Shown here piece by piece: positions 10,500-22,180 of a stretch of 64,000 bases of DNA. The DNA is from Branchiostoma lanceolatum (Eukaryota; Chordata; Leptocardii; Amphioxiformes; Branchiostomatidae): NCBI RefSeq assembly GCF_035083965.1, contig NC_089723.1, forward strand, positions 30,817,193 to 30,881,192. Direction: 5' to 3'. Made by a program: the position numbers and the translations under genes. The first letter of the stretch is position 1. Each line of letters starts with the position of its first letter. The notes below the pieces were generated by a model. It was not told the origin of the DNA. It saw only the letters and a program-made list of their open reading frames with translations, and did no database searches.

Positions 10500-13330
10500 A
10501 TATCAAATATCATGTCAACCCCTTGAGCTATTCTCTTTCAAAGTCTGAAACAAAAATAAACCTGCTCCTGCAGTTCCGCTAGGGAGCCAAAATCTACACC
10601 ACTTACTCTCTGCCCCAAGAGCTATCTAAAGTCAGGACCATGGCATGTCCAGAACACGAGATATCAAAGAACATTCCGCTGCGCAGGACCGCTAGAAGCT
10701 GCCAGGGGGACCAAGATATATTCGTTTTCAGGTCTCATCAAGACCCACCCGCATACCAAATATCAATAAATGTCATCTACACACATACAAAAAAGTTAAA
10801 GTGACACACATACAGACGCCACCGAAACATGACTTTCTTGGCGAAAATGATGATGAATCCGACCTATAATTCTTAGATGATTTTTCAAAGTAGATCATAT
10901 TGTAATTCATGGGGGTCCAAAGACTAACCACCTCTATCTTTTATTAGAATTCATAAAAAAAGATGACTTTAAATGTTCAATCGTCCTGTTCTCAAATAGA
11001 CAAACACGGAACAACATAAACGTTGCCTTCTCGGCGCAGGTATTTCATTTCCTACGTCTCCTTTTGCAATTTTCTCAATACTCATTTTGCCTTAATGACA
11101 CGTAGCGTTGCAATGACGAAATTTGTTGAAATTCACACTTTCGTATAGAAGCAATTCTTGCGCATAAGTTATATCTGTTTGTCTCTCTTGGAAAGAAATG
11201 ACATTGTTGACAAGAAAATAGAAATACACAAACAAATGTTTACTCCTCGGCAATATTTCAACGATAGGCAGCAGACAGATGAAATCAAGGAAATACCTTA
11301 CTTTCATTGACGTAAGCCTTTCTTTGAAATGCCCTCTCCATGCATGGCAACGGTGCGATTTTGTCATTTTTTAGAGATATTAGATATAGATATTGGAGAA
11401 AAATAAATATTGGCTAGGGACGTCCCTCAGCCTAAATCAGGTACAACTCAGCGTTTAAGGCCTGTGACACCTGGGGGTTGGCAAGGGTAGCAGTTATATG
11501 CACGTAACTTTCGATGTTTTTATCCGTTTTCGACAAAATTTGGCCAGGTCATGTTAATAACCAATATTTAAAATATCACAAGAAGAAAATTGTCAATCTC
11601 TTATATTTGGGGTGAAAAATTCACTTTTTGGTGAAAAAATTGTATATGTTATCAAAAGGGCTTGTGCCCACTATGAAACGAGTGATTTTTCTGTAGCAAT
11701 AGATAGCATACATGTATCTGTGATGTCTTAAATGATCGGGCTTCTTGACTATATACCACAATAAGGCTTAAATTTGGGGCAAAAAGACTCGTCCGACAAT
11801 TTTGAGCATTTCTTGTACAATAATCAATATAGCAGACGAAATCAAGGAAATTGTAAAAAGGCCCGTTTGTAGTCCGAAGGACTAAGGCTAAATAAAGTTG
11901 AATCTGCACAAATTTCGCGACAAAACTGGTATCCTGAAGTGGGCAGCAGCGGACGAAACACCACTTAAGCAAACTGCGGTCATTTAAGGCCCGTGACATG
12001 CAATTGATGGTAAGACATGTTACGTTACATGTTTGTAACTGTTAAATGTGTGGTCGTATCAATACACAACTTCGCAGACAGTTGGTATTATACGGTACAT
12101 ATGAAATACATCTGCAATCTCACTTGCTGTACAATGATTTGGGGTAAGAAATAACCTGCTAGGCTTAGGTCCCAATTGCAAAAAAAGGGGCCCCACCGTG
12201 TAGTTCTTTTTCCCTTCAGATGTGACTCCTACGTGTCCCCGTGGAACACCCTGCGGCTAACAGGCTATTTTGGGGCCCGGCCGAGACCCCGAATCATTTT
12301 AACCCGGCATTGAAATCAACGCGGGACACTGTAACAAATAGACGCCGTGAAGTAATTGTGCGAGCACCGGTGGTACCCCCTCCGGTACCCGGCAGTCCAC
12401 CGGGACAAATTTGTGTCTTCGAGGGCCCGGTCGGGACTACATCCCCTGCGATAACATGGACTTTCAACTCATGACCTGCCAATGCACCGTGGTGTTAGCG
12501 TACATTGACGCTGTTGCTAATCATCTGTTTATGCTGACGTGAAGTTTGTATACCCCGGGTAGGGCAGGGTGACGTGAAGTTTGTATACCTCGGGTAGGGC
12601 AGGGTTACACGAGTTGAATGACCTCACACTCGGTATAAATGATTGACTTAAGGAAAGTCATGCGGTCGCGAAGTAGAAAACATTGCGAGGGCCGGGATCG
12701 TCGTCTATTCTCATCCAAAATATGACACGTCAACTGAGAGATTGAATAACGGATCGCATGTAATTCAATAATTTATCAGAGAAATACAGAGAAAGAATAT
12801 GAAAAAAGGCATGAAGTTGGTCTGCGGATTGGTTTCTGAAATGCTGAGTGGTGTAACGCCTCCTGACGTCACAGTCATGTGCTCCGGCCAGCGCACCTCG
12901 ATGTTTTAACAACTGTACAGACCACTTGTCGTCCGAAGACCAGCACTCAGAGAAGCAGCAACCACTAACCACAAGTTTTTATACTGTAGGTACGTGTGAT
13001 ATTATCGTACTACGTATGAGCCAACTCTGACGTTAACCGGATCCTATCACTCTCGAATTTCAAACGTGCATCTTATTCATTCTCTATAGCACCGATGTAT
13101 TCTCAGTTTCCGCTAAAATATTCGAACCAATTGTCCAACGACAGTTCCGCCTTCCGAAGTTCCGTTGTATGTATGTATGCGGTACGGTAGCACATTTGGT
13201 GGTTTCCTTGATGTTTATTTGGGTATATCCAAAGAGAGTATGAACGTGAGGCTGTTTGTTCATGGCTATTCATTCCATCGTAACAACTGAGGCATTCACT
13301 ATGAAGGACCAAGCGATATGTATGATTCGT
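10500..13330. other. No gene recognised
   Basis: Unique-looking intergenic sequence. Open stretches are short and of non-coding composition. It holds only a copy of the 1.06-kb dispersed repeat near 10531 and the small tandem duplication at 12.54 kb. Confidence 0.5.
12536..12606 (+). repeat. 35-bp tandem duplication
   Basis: TGACGTGAAGTTTGTATACC followed by CGGGTAGGGCAGGGT occurs twice in a row with one or two differences. Confidence 0.85.
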
Positions 13331-13337
13331 GAATGAC

Positions 13338-13672
13338 TGAATGGCAAAGTTCTTCAAAGTTCTTTTTTCACAACCACGTATCCAACAATTCAAGAGTCGA
13401 CGTTTCGACGACCGTCTGTCATCTTCATCAGGGTAGTTCTGATCGGTTCACTGTGCACCAAAGCTAGTAGTCACCGGTTCACGGTGCACTCACTGAAGCT
13501 AGATGATACTGCTAACAATGCGGTTCCAAACGTAAAGTATTGTTATAGATTGTGAACAGCGTACAGTGAACCAGTCAGAATTACCCTAGCTGATGAAGGT
13601 GACAGACGGTCATCGTTGAACACGTGGTTGTGAATAAAGAGCTTTGCTATCCATTCGATATGTATCATTGTT
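13338..13672. mobile_element. ~335-bp foldback repeat with CACAACCACG and GACCGTCTGTCA blocks
   Basis: Left arm GAATGGCAAAGTTCTT..CACAACCACG..GACCGTCTGTCATCTTCATCAGG mirrors the right arm CTGATGAAGGTGACAGACGGTC..CGTGGTTGTGAATAAAGAGCTTTGC. The centre holds two copies of a GGTTCACxGTGCAC palindrome-like word. Confidence 0.55.
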
Positions 13673-13780
13673 AGGCTAACCAAAGGCATTATGTACTTGC
13701 ATAATGTCCTTGGAGTTACAAAGTTTCGACATCATGTATTCTGACCTGCCCACGTAATTTTCCGGAAACGTCATGACGTC

Positions 13781-13810
13781 AGAAGTGGGTCAGGTCAGGT
13801 CAGGTCAGGG
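13781..13810 (+). repeat. (AGGTC)n short tandem repeat
   Basis: Four to five AGGTC units. The word equals a nuclear-receptor half site, but this may be chance. Confidence 0.8.
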
Positions 13811-13936
13811 TTCGACATCCAGTACGTCTATACCGCCCGCCGTCCTAGAGAAGAGAAAAAAATACAAAATATCGATACACATGTAAAATAGACGAATGTA
13901 TATCTTTTATCATTGATTATCAAGGCACTGCCTCAC

Positions 13937-14659
13937 TAGAGTCGATTCCACATTACCGAGAGGGTGTTTGTTGCCTTTTGTTCTAACATTTGTAAAACCT
14001 TTGTAACAATCTAAGGGAGATAAGTGACTGTTTAGAACAATTTCCAACATTCATGTGATGTTCTAAATAGTTTCTGCTGTGTTCCAACATGTTAGACAAA
14101 TTTCTAACATTGCACATGTTATTTGTATTATTTTCGAAACTGTTGGAAAATAGGTTGATCATTTGTTCCTACATGTTCCAACATCATAACAACATGGTAT
14201 AACTGGGTCAGTGGGATGGGAACAGGGCAATTCACACATCCCTTCAAAGTATAGGGGATTAGGCCTGGGTGCCATGCATAGACACCTGAAGACAAAAGTC
14301 CAGACGTGAAATCTAAAAATAAACAGAGGCAGACAATAGAGTGTGATTAGCACCTACTTTTATGGGGGCAATAACCCAAATCTACCATTTGAAAAATGAT
14401 TCAAATTGTTCCAACATGTTCGAACAGTGAAACAATCACATAGATGTTTGAAAATTGTTCTAAATAAAGAGATATTTGTGCAATTACTTTCCAAATAGTT
14501 CCAACATATATAAGTAAGTTCAAACATGTTCAAACTTTCATTCTTGATTGTTTGAACAATTTAGAACTATTTTGACTTGAATAGTCTTTTATCTAAAATT
14601 GTTTGAACTCACTAGCAATATTACCTGAAAACCCTCTCGGTGACATGGAATTGACTCTA
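13937..14659. mobile_element. 723-bp MITE with many subterminal GTTCCAACATGTT-type repeats
   Basis: Ends TAGAGTCGATTCCACATTAC... and ...GGAATTGACTCTA mirror each other over about 28 bases including CCGAGAGGG. The body contains at least ten variants of the partly palindromic word GTTCCAACATGTT (e.g. near 14072, 14163, 14408, 14497, 14518), resembling transposase-binding subterminal repeats. It ends 200 bases before the ATG of the upstream tetraspan gene. Confidence 0.65.
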
Positions 14660-14859
14660 TAACGATATGTGATATGATATGATATGATTGTAAAATATCA
14701 TTCTCATCCAATATTACACACTCTTGTACATGTATTAAGTAGATTAGCCTTATGGAACAGTAGTAAAGTACTAGTAGATGCCATACTTTGTTACTTGTAC
14801 AATTGTTGTGCAATTAAGTTATTATTTGATTTTAGCGCTCAGGCACAAGTTGAGTCAAG

Positions 14860-17800
14860 ATGTACGCAGTGAACCTGAACCGCCGTCAGCCGGCCCGAAC
14901 TCAGGCACATCGCAAGTACGTCATTGGAGGAGCCAAGGGTCTGGGTGCTTCTCACATCGTGTTTGGCTGCCTGCTCATCACCATGGGCAGCATCGGAGCC
15001 GCCCTGAACACCGCAGACTTCTATATAGGCACTCACATCTGGACTGGACTAATGGTAAGCCCCCTATTGGTGTTTCCAAGCCCCCTACAATACTTTCCTG
15101 TATTCTCGTGAAACTTCATCTGTGTTCTCGCGTTTTTTTGTTGTAGGAAACGATTAAACTTTCTTTCAACACTAAGACTGTGCTCACAAAATTTTCGAAC
15201 AGTTTTCTGGTCTTCCTCAGTAACTGAGGACCCGGACTTTCCGGAAGTGAGGCGTGACCACCGGGTCAAAGGTGATTGGAAGTTTGTACCGACCCCCTGT
15301 TTAGTGACGGTTGATATACCAAGGTTAGGTGAACGTAGATTCCTGAGCAGAGACGGGAACCAATCACAGACTTCCAATCACCTTTGACCCAGTACTCACG
15401 TCGCATTCAATGAGTCCGACTTTATGGGGTTTTTATGTTATCATTTTCTGTAACGTTTTCCTATCATTGTCTATCATCAGTTACATTAGAAACCAAAATC
15501 TAGATACTGTATAACGGTTCAGTGGAGTAACATTGATTTATTGATTGTTACCTGTATTATTATTTTTCCATACCCAGTACCTGGTGACAGGTATACTTGG
15601 AGTCGTGTCCAGTCACAGGAACAACAAGTGCACGGTAAAGCCATGGCATCTTAGAAAACAGAATTTAGACAATATGGGCGCATGTACGGCCCTCGTGGCT
15701 TACATCTATTGGCCACTATAGAGGATCCGATAAAGTAACATTGTACCAAAATACATGTACAGTGTAATTTTCCACTGTCCAATAGCGGTCTTTCCCAGAA
15801 GTCACGTGACCAATCACATAGGTCACGTGACCTTTTGGACACGTGACGCTATCATTTGAAAAGGTTCCAAGTGCCAGGAAGTCTATACCGTCCGCCATCC
15901 CTAACGAATTTCTTTCTTTCTTTTTGTTCGTCGTGCACACAGGCGGTAGGCTTTCTGGCGCTGTCTTGCATGTGTGTCCTGATGGTCATTGCCGGCATGA
16001 CGTCAGCGTCGTTGGCCCTGTCATGGGAACACTGGAGCGTATTCAGCGGACCTGTGGGATGCTGGTATGACTACCAGACGGATGAAAACCACTGCAAAGG
16101 AATAGATGTAAGTTCGAGCTTCATTCTTCCAGAGACAATCATAAAGCAGATGCGCAGTGTGATACTTTTGTTGTTAGGACAGCCGAGATATAGCCGAGAA
16201 AAAGTCAGCAGAGTACGTGTTTTTTCATACTGCTAGAAAAACACAGTGTCAGTGAGCGATAATTATAAATTATTTCCTGTTACCTTTCCTCTATCAATCC
16301 TGGTATTAAAGGGCACTCGTTTGGGTCTGCACCCGTCTTTCGGAAGGGACGTAAAATGGGCATCCTGTGTTCGAGCACGTTGAATTGGAAGGGCTGGCAA
16401 CCTCTCCCTGTAAGAAATGTACCCTGCTACACTTTGAAAAAGCAAGGAAGCTTTCTGTCCTAGCTACGTGCCACCTCGAGATGTGAATGTTCTGTCCCAG
16501 GATTGAACCGAGGTCTCCCACTTTCTTATGTGCTGTTCTATATTTTACGAAAGACCTCTGACACGACGATGTTATCTTTGATCCCCGTAGACTGCCCGGT
16601 CTGCAGTCGACGCGGCAAACTTGCTGGGCGCCTTGGTGGAGATGGGCCTGTGTATCGCCTCTATTGTCGTCTGCTCGCACGCCATTTCCAAAGTGCGCCG
16701 TGAGGGGGGTTGGGGTGGGGAGGGGTGCGGCAGCGGCTGCTCTTGTTGTGAGAGCGGGCGGAGAGGACAACCTGCTTACCAGGTAGGGAGAGCCTGGTTA
16801 TTTTACTCTCCAAGCAGAGGTTGGTGGATAAGATTATTGTGATCTTTTTCTAATATGTCCCGTTTTTGTCGGTACTCTCCACTCTAAGTCCTCTGCTTGG
16901 AGAGTAGGTTATTTTCCGGGTAACCCTATACAGAAATTTGACGGGTATACGCAGCAATTTTACGGGTATACTTAGCAATCAGTTTACAGCTATACCTCGC
17001 AATTTTATGGGTATGCATAGCACTTTTAAGGGTTTACTCGCAATTTTACGGCTAAATACTTAGGAATTTTACGGGTAAAGAATTTTACGGTACAATCAGC
17101 AATCTTCCGTACGAGTATACTAAGCAAGTGTACGGGTATACTTAGCAAGTGTACGGGTATACTTAGCAATCATGATGCTTAGCAATTTTATGAGTATCCT
17201 AAGTATCTTTACGAGTATACTTAGCAATTTTACGGGCATACTTAGAGATTCTATGGGTATCCTATATACATACGGCGCACCAATTTTTCGGGTGTACGCA
17301 GCAATTTTACGGCCGTACGTAAAACGGTTACCGGAAACTTGCGAAGTATACGGATGGAATATGATAGCGGAAAATTTACAATGGTTTCGATAACATTGCT
17401 ACGTATACTGATAGAATTGCATTATATTAGGCTATATTGCTTAGTATACCTAGGTAACCCTGCTTAGTATTACTAGCTGATTGTCATATACTTCCATATG
17501 GTTTTCTGGGCTACATCCAGCGCAATAGATGTATCTTTTAGATATGTATACGTCAATTGAATATATAGCATTGGTACCATCATGGTTAAGAATTTAATAC
17601 AATGTATCTCATTATATCTACAGACCCTGCACGAAGTTGGGCCGGACGGTCGGCTACATGTGGCTCCAGTGCAAAACTTCAGCCAGCTGCAGTTCCACAA
17701 TCGACCCCAGGTGGCGCTCGCGCCCGGCCAATCCTACGTCATTTCGACCCAGGTGCCAGCATCCCAGAGTGGCCTTGAACAAGGTTGATAGACCGATCTT

Positions 17801-18647
17801 AACTGTCCATCACAATTAGCTGTTCAACCAATGATAGCATGACGATTAGCGGTTCGACCAATGAGAGAATGGCTGCAAGTCGGTCAAATAACTTACATTT
17901 TTTGCATGTGTTTATTTTGAATTTCTACATTTTGACGGTGGCGGGCGGGGATATCGGATCGGTTGACTGAATGGTAGACTGTGAAACATATATGAAATAT
18001 TAATATGACAACTTTTTAAACATAATTCGATCACATTCAAAGTGTTTTTCTACGGCGGCCAAAAGACGACCACTGTATATTTCGTGTTGAACTAGTCCGG
18101 TACGCCGGACCAAAACAAAGCCTAGCGAACTACTGATCTGTTTATTCTTACTCAAAACGCATTCATATACATATATATATATATATATGGTGACCCCCCC
18201 CCCCCCAGCAATTGCTACATTATGTAACCGAACACCACTGCTACTTTACCAGTAACCATGGTGACAGCCGTCTGGTGCACGCCCTTGACTTTATTTGTTG
18301 GAATAGACATAGAAGAAGAGGAAGAAAAGTAGCAAAAACCACACATGTATGTTTTAAGAAAAGACCCAAAGCATTGACTTTTTCATTGTTCACATCCTGA
18401 AACAGTACCTTATAAACTGTTTCTGAAAGTTGTCATTTCTTCATTTTTACCATGGCTATGACTGTACCGTTATACAGGCGCAACAGGTGGGACCCAGACG
18501 GTAGAACTGGCGCATGCGCAACAGCAGCAGACAATGCAGTACCACCAGCCGCCGCAACATCAGCAGCAGACACCAGCAGCCATGGCGCATGTGCAGCAAG
18601 GCTGTACCAGCCCTCCTCCTGCATACAATAATCACTCTGAATGTTAG
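14860..18647 (+). CDS. Four-transmembrane CD20/MS4A-like protein with PPxY tail (upstream paralogue)
   Basis: Six coding exons: 14860-15054, 15578-15634, 15943-16107, 16591-16782, 17624-17783, 18478-18647; phases 0,0,0,0,1; 312 residues. Hydrophobic segments lie near residues 27-49, 59-77, 85-110 and 147-172. A loop between TM3 and TM4 holds two cysteines (C124, C135; GCWYDYQ), likely extracellular. After TM4 comes a Gly/Cys-rich stretch (C185, C189, C191, C192) that could be palmitoylated, then a Pro/Gln-rich tail ending in PPPAY (residues 302-306), a PPxY motif that usually recruits WW-domain proteins such as NEDD4 ligases. The short loop between TM1 and TM2 and the IWTGLMYLVTGILGVVS segment resemble CD20/MS4A/TMEM176 proteins; the assignment is by topology and style, not by search. 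An acceptor AG at 14834-14835 implies a 5' UTR intron. Without the last splice, exon 5 would end one residue later at a stop (SGLEQG), giving a form that lacks the PPxY tail. A candidate poly(A) signal AATAAA is at 18913-18918. Confidence 0.8.
15176..15420. repeat. Inverted repeat in intron 1 of the upstream tetraspan gene
   Basis: ACCGGGTCAAAGGTGATTGG-AAGT at 15260-15283 mirrors ACTTCCAATCACC-TTTGACCCAGT at about 15370-15393. Probably a small foldback element. Confidence 0.55.
16804..16906. mobile_element. 103-bp MITE of the CTCCAAGCAGAGG family
   Basis: Seventeen-base perfect TIRs (TACTCTCCAAGCAGAGG) and an 8-bp target duplication GGTTATTT at 16796-16803 and 16907-16914. It is inserted only 21 bases past the donor of exon 4 of the upstream tetraspan gene. 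Confidence 0.85.
16930..17330 (+). repeat. ~21-bp minisatellite in intron 4 of the upstream tetraspan gene
   Basis: Repeats of TTTACGGGTATACTTAGCAA with many substitutions, about 18 or more units. It starts right after the MITE at 16804-16906. Related TATAC words trail to about 17460. Confidence 0.8.
17805..17960 (+). repeat. Dispersed CCAAT-bearing repeat (copy 1)
   Basis: ATCACAATTAGCTGTTCAAC-CAATGATAGC and TTCGACCAATGAGAGA, followed by ATTTTGACGGTGGCGGGCG. The same order occurs at 44038-44176. It lies directly after exon 5 of the upstream tetraspan gene. Confidence 0.5.
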
Positions 18648-18952
18648 ATAGCATTAATCTCCAAGCAGATGCTACGGTGCCGGGACAATATTCACGGGCC
18701 GAAACAATATCCATTTGTCACCGGGTAAGATGACGTGGTTTTAAGTTTGGCGGGGTGTTACGAAGTCTAACGTATCATTTTACTTCAAATCTTCCAAACC
18801 AACAATACTAACGTTTTAAACTAGAACTTGGGAGACATTCAATCTTCGTATCATAAAATGATACTAGTATATATTGTAGTTATATCATGATAATGTTTAA
18901 TGCAAATTCAAGAATAAAATTAAAGGTAACCAAATTTTTGAATAGGGACCAT

Positions 18953-19022
18953 GGGTGTAATCTCAGGCTTAACGTCACCATCCGAAATGACGAATGCAAT
19001 CCCTTACAACATGTCCGTACGT
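18953..19022 (-). mobile_element. SINE fragment
   Basis: The reverse complement reads GGACATGTTGTAAGGGATTG followed by CATTCGTCATTTCGGATGGT, matching the mid-body of the tRNA-derived SINE copies at 9.7 and 25.7 kb. Confidence 0.6.
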
Positions 19023-19231
19023 GCTGTGACCGCCGCCTGTGAACAAAGTGTCTAATCAATACCAATCATTGTTGTTGGTTTGACTTTTCCTTTTGTTGTC
19101 AGCGGAAAATAAAATATCCCACATCATACGTAATAAGCTGATTTTAGTAGAAATATTGTCTTTGAGGGGTTTTGACAGGTGAAAAGCTAGAGGAAATTGT
19201 AGCAACTGCTTGACATAATTTGATATATGGG

Positions 19232-19749
19232 TAGCCTCCTTCGCAGACTTTCTGAAGATGAAAGTCACTTTATCATGAATTGTTCAAGATATGAGGATAA
19301 ACGCTCAAAGCTATTCACCTTTATATCCGCTTGTACAAATAAATTCAATGCGCTCCCTTCTGTCGATAGATTCAATTACATACTAGGAGGTGATAATCCC
19401 TACTGTGTACAGATAGGTATATGAATCAAAGAATGTTTGCACATTAGAACAAGCAATGTATAAGTATATGACATGTGTTATTTTGATATGTTGCTCTATC
19501 CCATATGATTGTGTGTAATCAAACTCATTTGTATGCACTAATTCGTTTGTATGTATGTATGTATGTATGTAGTAAACCTTACGAAAGTCGCTGTGCTTTT
19601 GTTGTGTCAATAAAGATCTTCTTATAACGGCGGCGTATATGGGGGGGGGGGGGGTTCAAGGTTCTCTAATGCCGGCAAGGGAGTTGTGTAGCCAAGAGAG
19701 TTGTGTAGCCGAGGGACGACCACCGTTTATATGTCTGCGAAGGAGGATA
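19232..19749. mobile_element. 518-bp element with TAGCCTCCTTCGCAGAC ends and 9-bp target duplication
   Basis: TIRs are TAGCCTCCTTCGCAGAC (19232-19248) and GTCTGCGAAGGAGGATA (19733-19749). The flanking 9-mer ATATATGGG is repeated exactly (19223-19231; 19750-19758). Immediately inside the left TIR begins a LINE-derived coding fragment, so the element seems to carry retrotransposon sequence. The same ends occur at about 34970-35180. Confidence 0.75.
19249..19627 (+). mobile_element. LINE 3' end fragment
   Basis: The frame encodes DESHFIMNCSRYEDKRSKLF followed by FNYILGGDNP, the same C-terminal LINE block as at 2.2-2.7 kb. It ends in a 3' tail GTCAATAAAGATCTTCTTATA. It begins directly after the TIR of the 19.2-kb element. 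Confidence 0.65.
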
Positions 19750-21102
19750 ATATATGGGGACATTTAGCAAATAAGAGGAATTTCCTTTTCCATCGCATTC
19801 ATTGGACAATATTTACGAACTGTACCAAATAGAAAATACCTAATTCTTTTGTAAATGGTCATTGTCTATGGCTTGTGTTGTCTTTTTCATGAAATATTTA
19901 GTTTGAGTTGACAAAAAATCAACGGAGAATCAGTTTCAAAATGAATCCAGTTTTTCATATGTGATGTTAAGTAATGGACCTTACAAGGTGTCAGATTTTA
20001 GGTGACTTCTTTTAGTGGACGTTTTCAACACACATAGTTCATAGTTATCCATAGCTAGATATCCAGTGTTCTTAGCATTCTACTTTCTCAGTTTAAAGTT
20101 AAGAGATGCTTTGTCGAAGTTTAATACTGTAAATGTTGAAATGTTCGCGGTGGTTTTATCAAGTTATGTTCACGGCTTTTGCTGTGATCTCTTCTGCTAA
20201 CTTAAAACCACCACAAAGATGCTTCTTGTGTCTTCTGTCTGCCGACCTCTTTGTGTCAACCGCGAATTTGAAACCATTGCTAACACTCCGTTTTCTCCCT
20301 ACCTCGAAATTCAAAACCCTTCAAACTTCTGCACCCCCGTTAAAATTTACAGTGGTTGCTGCATAGTTGTCCTCACCAAAGCACAAACGGAAGTGCGTAA
20401 GCTGAACAGTTGATCAAAGTGAGTGCAGCAGCCCGCCTGCCTTAACGCCGTGCCACGCCGCGTGGGTTGTGATTTGACAAACAACGACTGAAGAAAGTCC
20501 TCGTTTCACTAGTTTCTTCAGCTAGGATTTTTCAACATCTCACCTCTCGGTAAGTACGTGTTTACCTGCCCTGGCTGCATCCTGGAATAGATTGATAAAG
20601 GATAATAAAGAGCAACAATGCCTCTACGTGCGAGGAGGGCGTATTATTTTGTAAACCTAGTTGATATAACATAAAGAAGAGCAGAGTAAATCCTTTCAGC
20701 CAGGTAGGAAGGTCTCTTGTAGTTGAGGCTGCCCTTCCAATTACCGTGAACTGTCATTCCAGGCGTGTGTGGACAATAGTTGTATACTACTGGGTGGTAT
20801 TGCGATTCCCAAGCTGACGCAGCAAAAAGCTGAGGAAATATGGTTGGATTTTTGACTAGGTCGAACCCCGAACGACAGAAAGAAATGTCGAATGTTTACG
20901 AGGTAGCTAACGTTAGTGTCAGTGGCATAATTTAGGTCAAGTACAATTAGTCAACACTACTTGTGATTCACGCGAAAACGCCTGACATTGAGATTGAACT
21001 TGAAGAAAAACCCTGCGCGGCCTCTCGCTCAGACGGCTGAATGCCAAGAAGTCGGCCGCTATCGGATTTCAACCGGCTGCCAAAACCCGCAGCGAATCGG
21101 TT

Positions 21103-21268
21103 ATCTCCAAGTAGATGTAAGGACCGGGCTCAGTCTCCGTGTTCAAGAAATTAACCTTCTCGACTCTTTCTGAAGGCAGTCGAAAACATGCACTGGTAGA
21201 AAAATATACTAAAATGTTCCCAAAACACGCGTATAACACTGAGACTGATCCTACATCTGCTTGGAGAT
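21103..21268. mobile_element. 166-bp MITE with ATCTCCAAGyAGATGTA ends
   Basis: Ends ATCTCCAAGTAGATGTAAGGA-like (21103-21123) and its near reverse complement (21249-21268). It belongs to a sister family of the CTCCAAGCAGAGG elements and lies upstream of the second tetraspan gene. Confidence 0.6.
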
Positions 21269-22180
21269 TTAGTGAATGTTATACCTATTTGACATTCACA
21301 GCAGGGCTGTACCATTTACAGTTTTGAGGGGAGGGGGGACTTTCAACACTGTTGTTGTTGCAAATTAAACGGAGCAGAACACAAAAGCCGCACAACAACA
21401 CATTATCTAAAATTTCACTCATGGAATTTTCTTCTGTTGCTACTCTTTTGATTTCTTTGAAAAAGGAAGCGTAAGAGACAGTTCTGTTCAGTAGAAATGG
21501 GGAGGGCGCACTGAGGTGTTGCCTTTGAATGAAATAAAGGGATAAGGTATTCACAACCAGTTAGTGGCAACTTCAATCAGTTGAAGGAATAATTTTATTT
21601 GACAAGGTTGCATATAAGAATTCGAAGGCTAAAGACCTATAAGGTTAAAACTAGCTGTTTTGACAAAAGTGCCAATATGTAAATATTTTCTACATTTTTA
21701 ATTTGTTAATTCAATTTGTAAAAGACAAACCTCAGCATGATCTTTATTAGCTTTCTGTATGAAAATGACTTGTTGATTTGATTGGAAATCAGAGAATGTT
21801 CCTTTAGAACATCTGATTCAAGAGAAAATTGGATTCATCCCTGATGATACTATCATACTATCTGATAACAAACATTTCCAAAATATTACAAATCACAGTA
21901 TCAAATCATTTTTATCCAGATCGATAAACAATGTTTACCAATGAGAACTATTTTTTGAACTGCACTTAAATCTAAAATCTACAAACGTAAATTTTGACAG
22001 TTTTGCAGGACATGTACTTTCAAGTTTGCGGCCTTTGGTTATGTTATGGTAGTGTTTCAGCTCCAAACTGAAAGATACTCTTACTTTTTACAGTGCCTCA
22101 ATCTCTTACATTAATTAGTGCCGCAAATTTGAATAAATTGACAGTATAGTTTTTTTTACTTCCTACAGCTACACAACATA

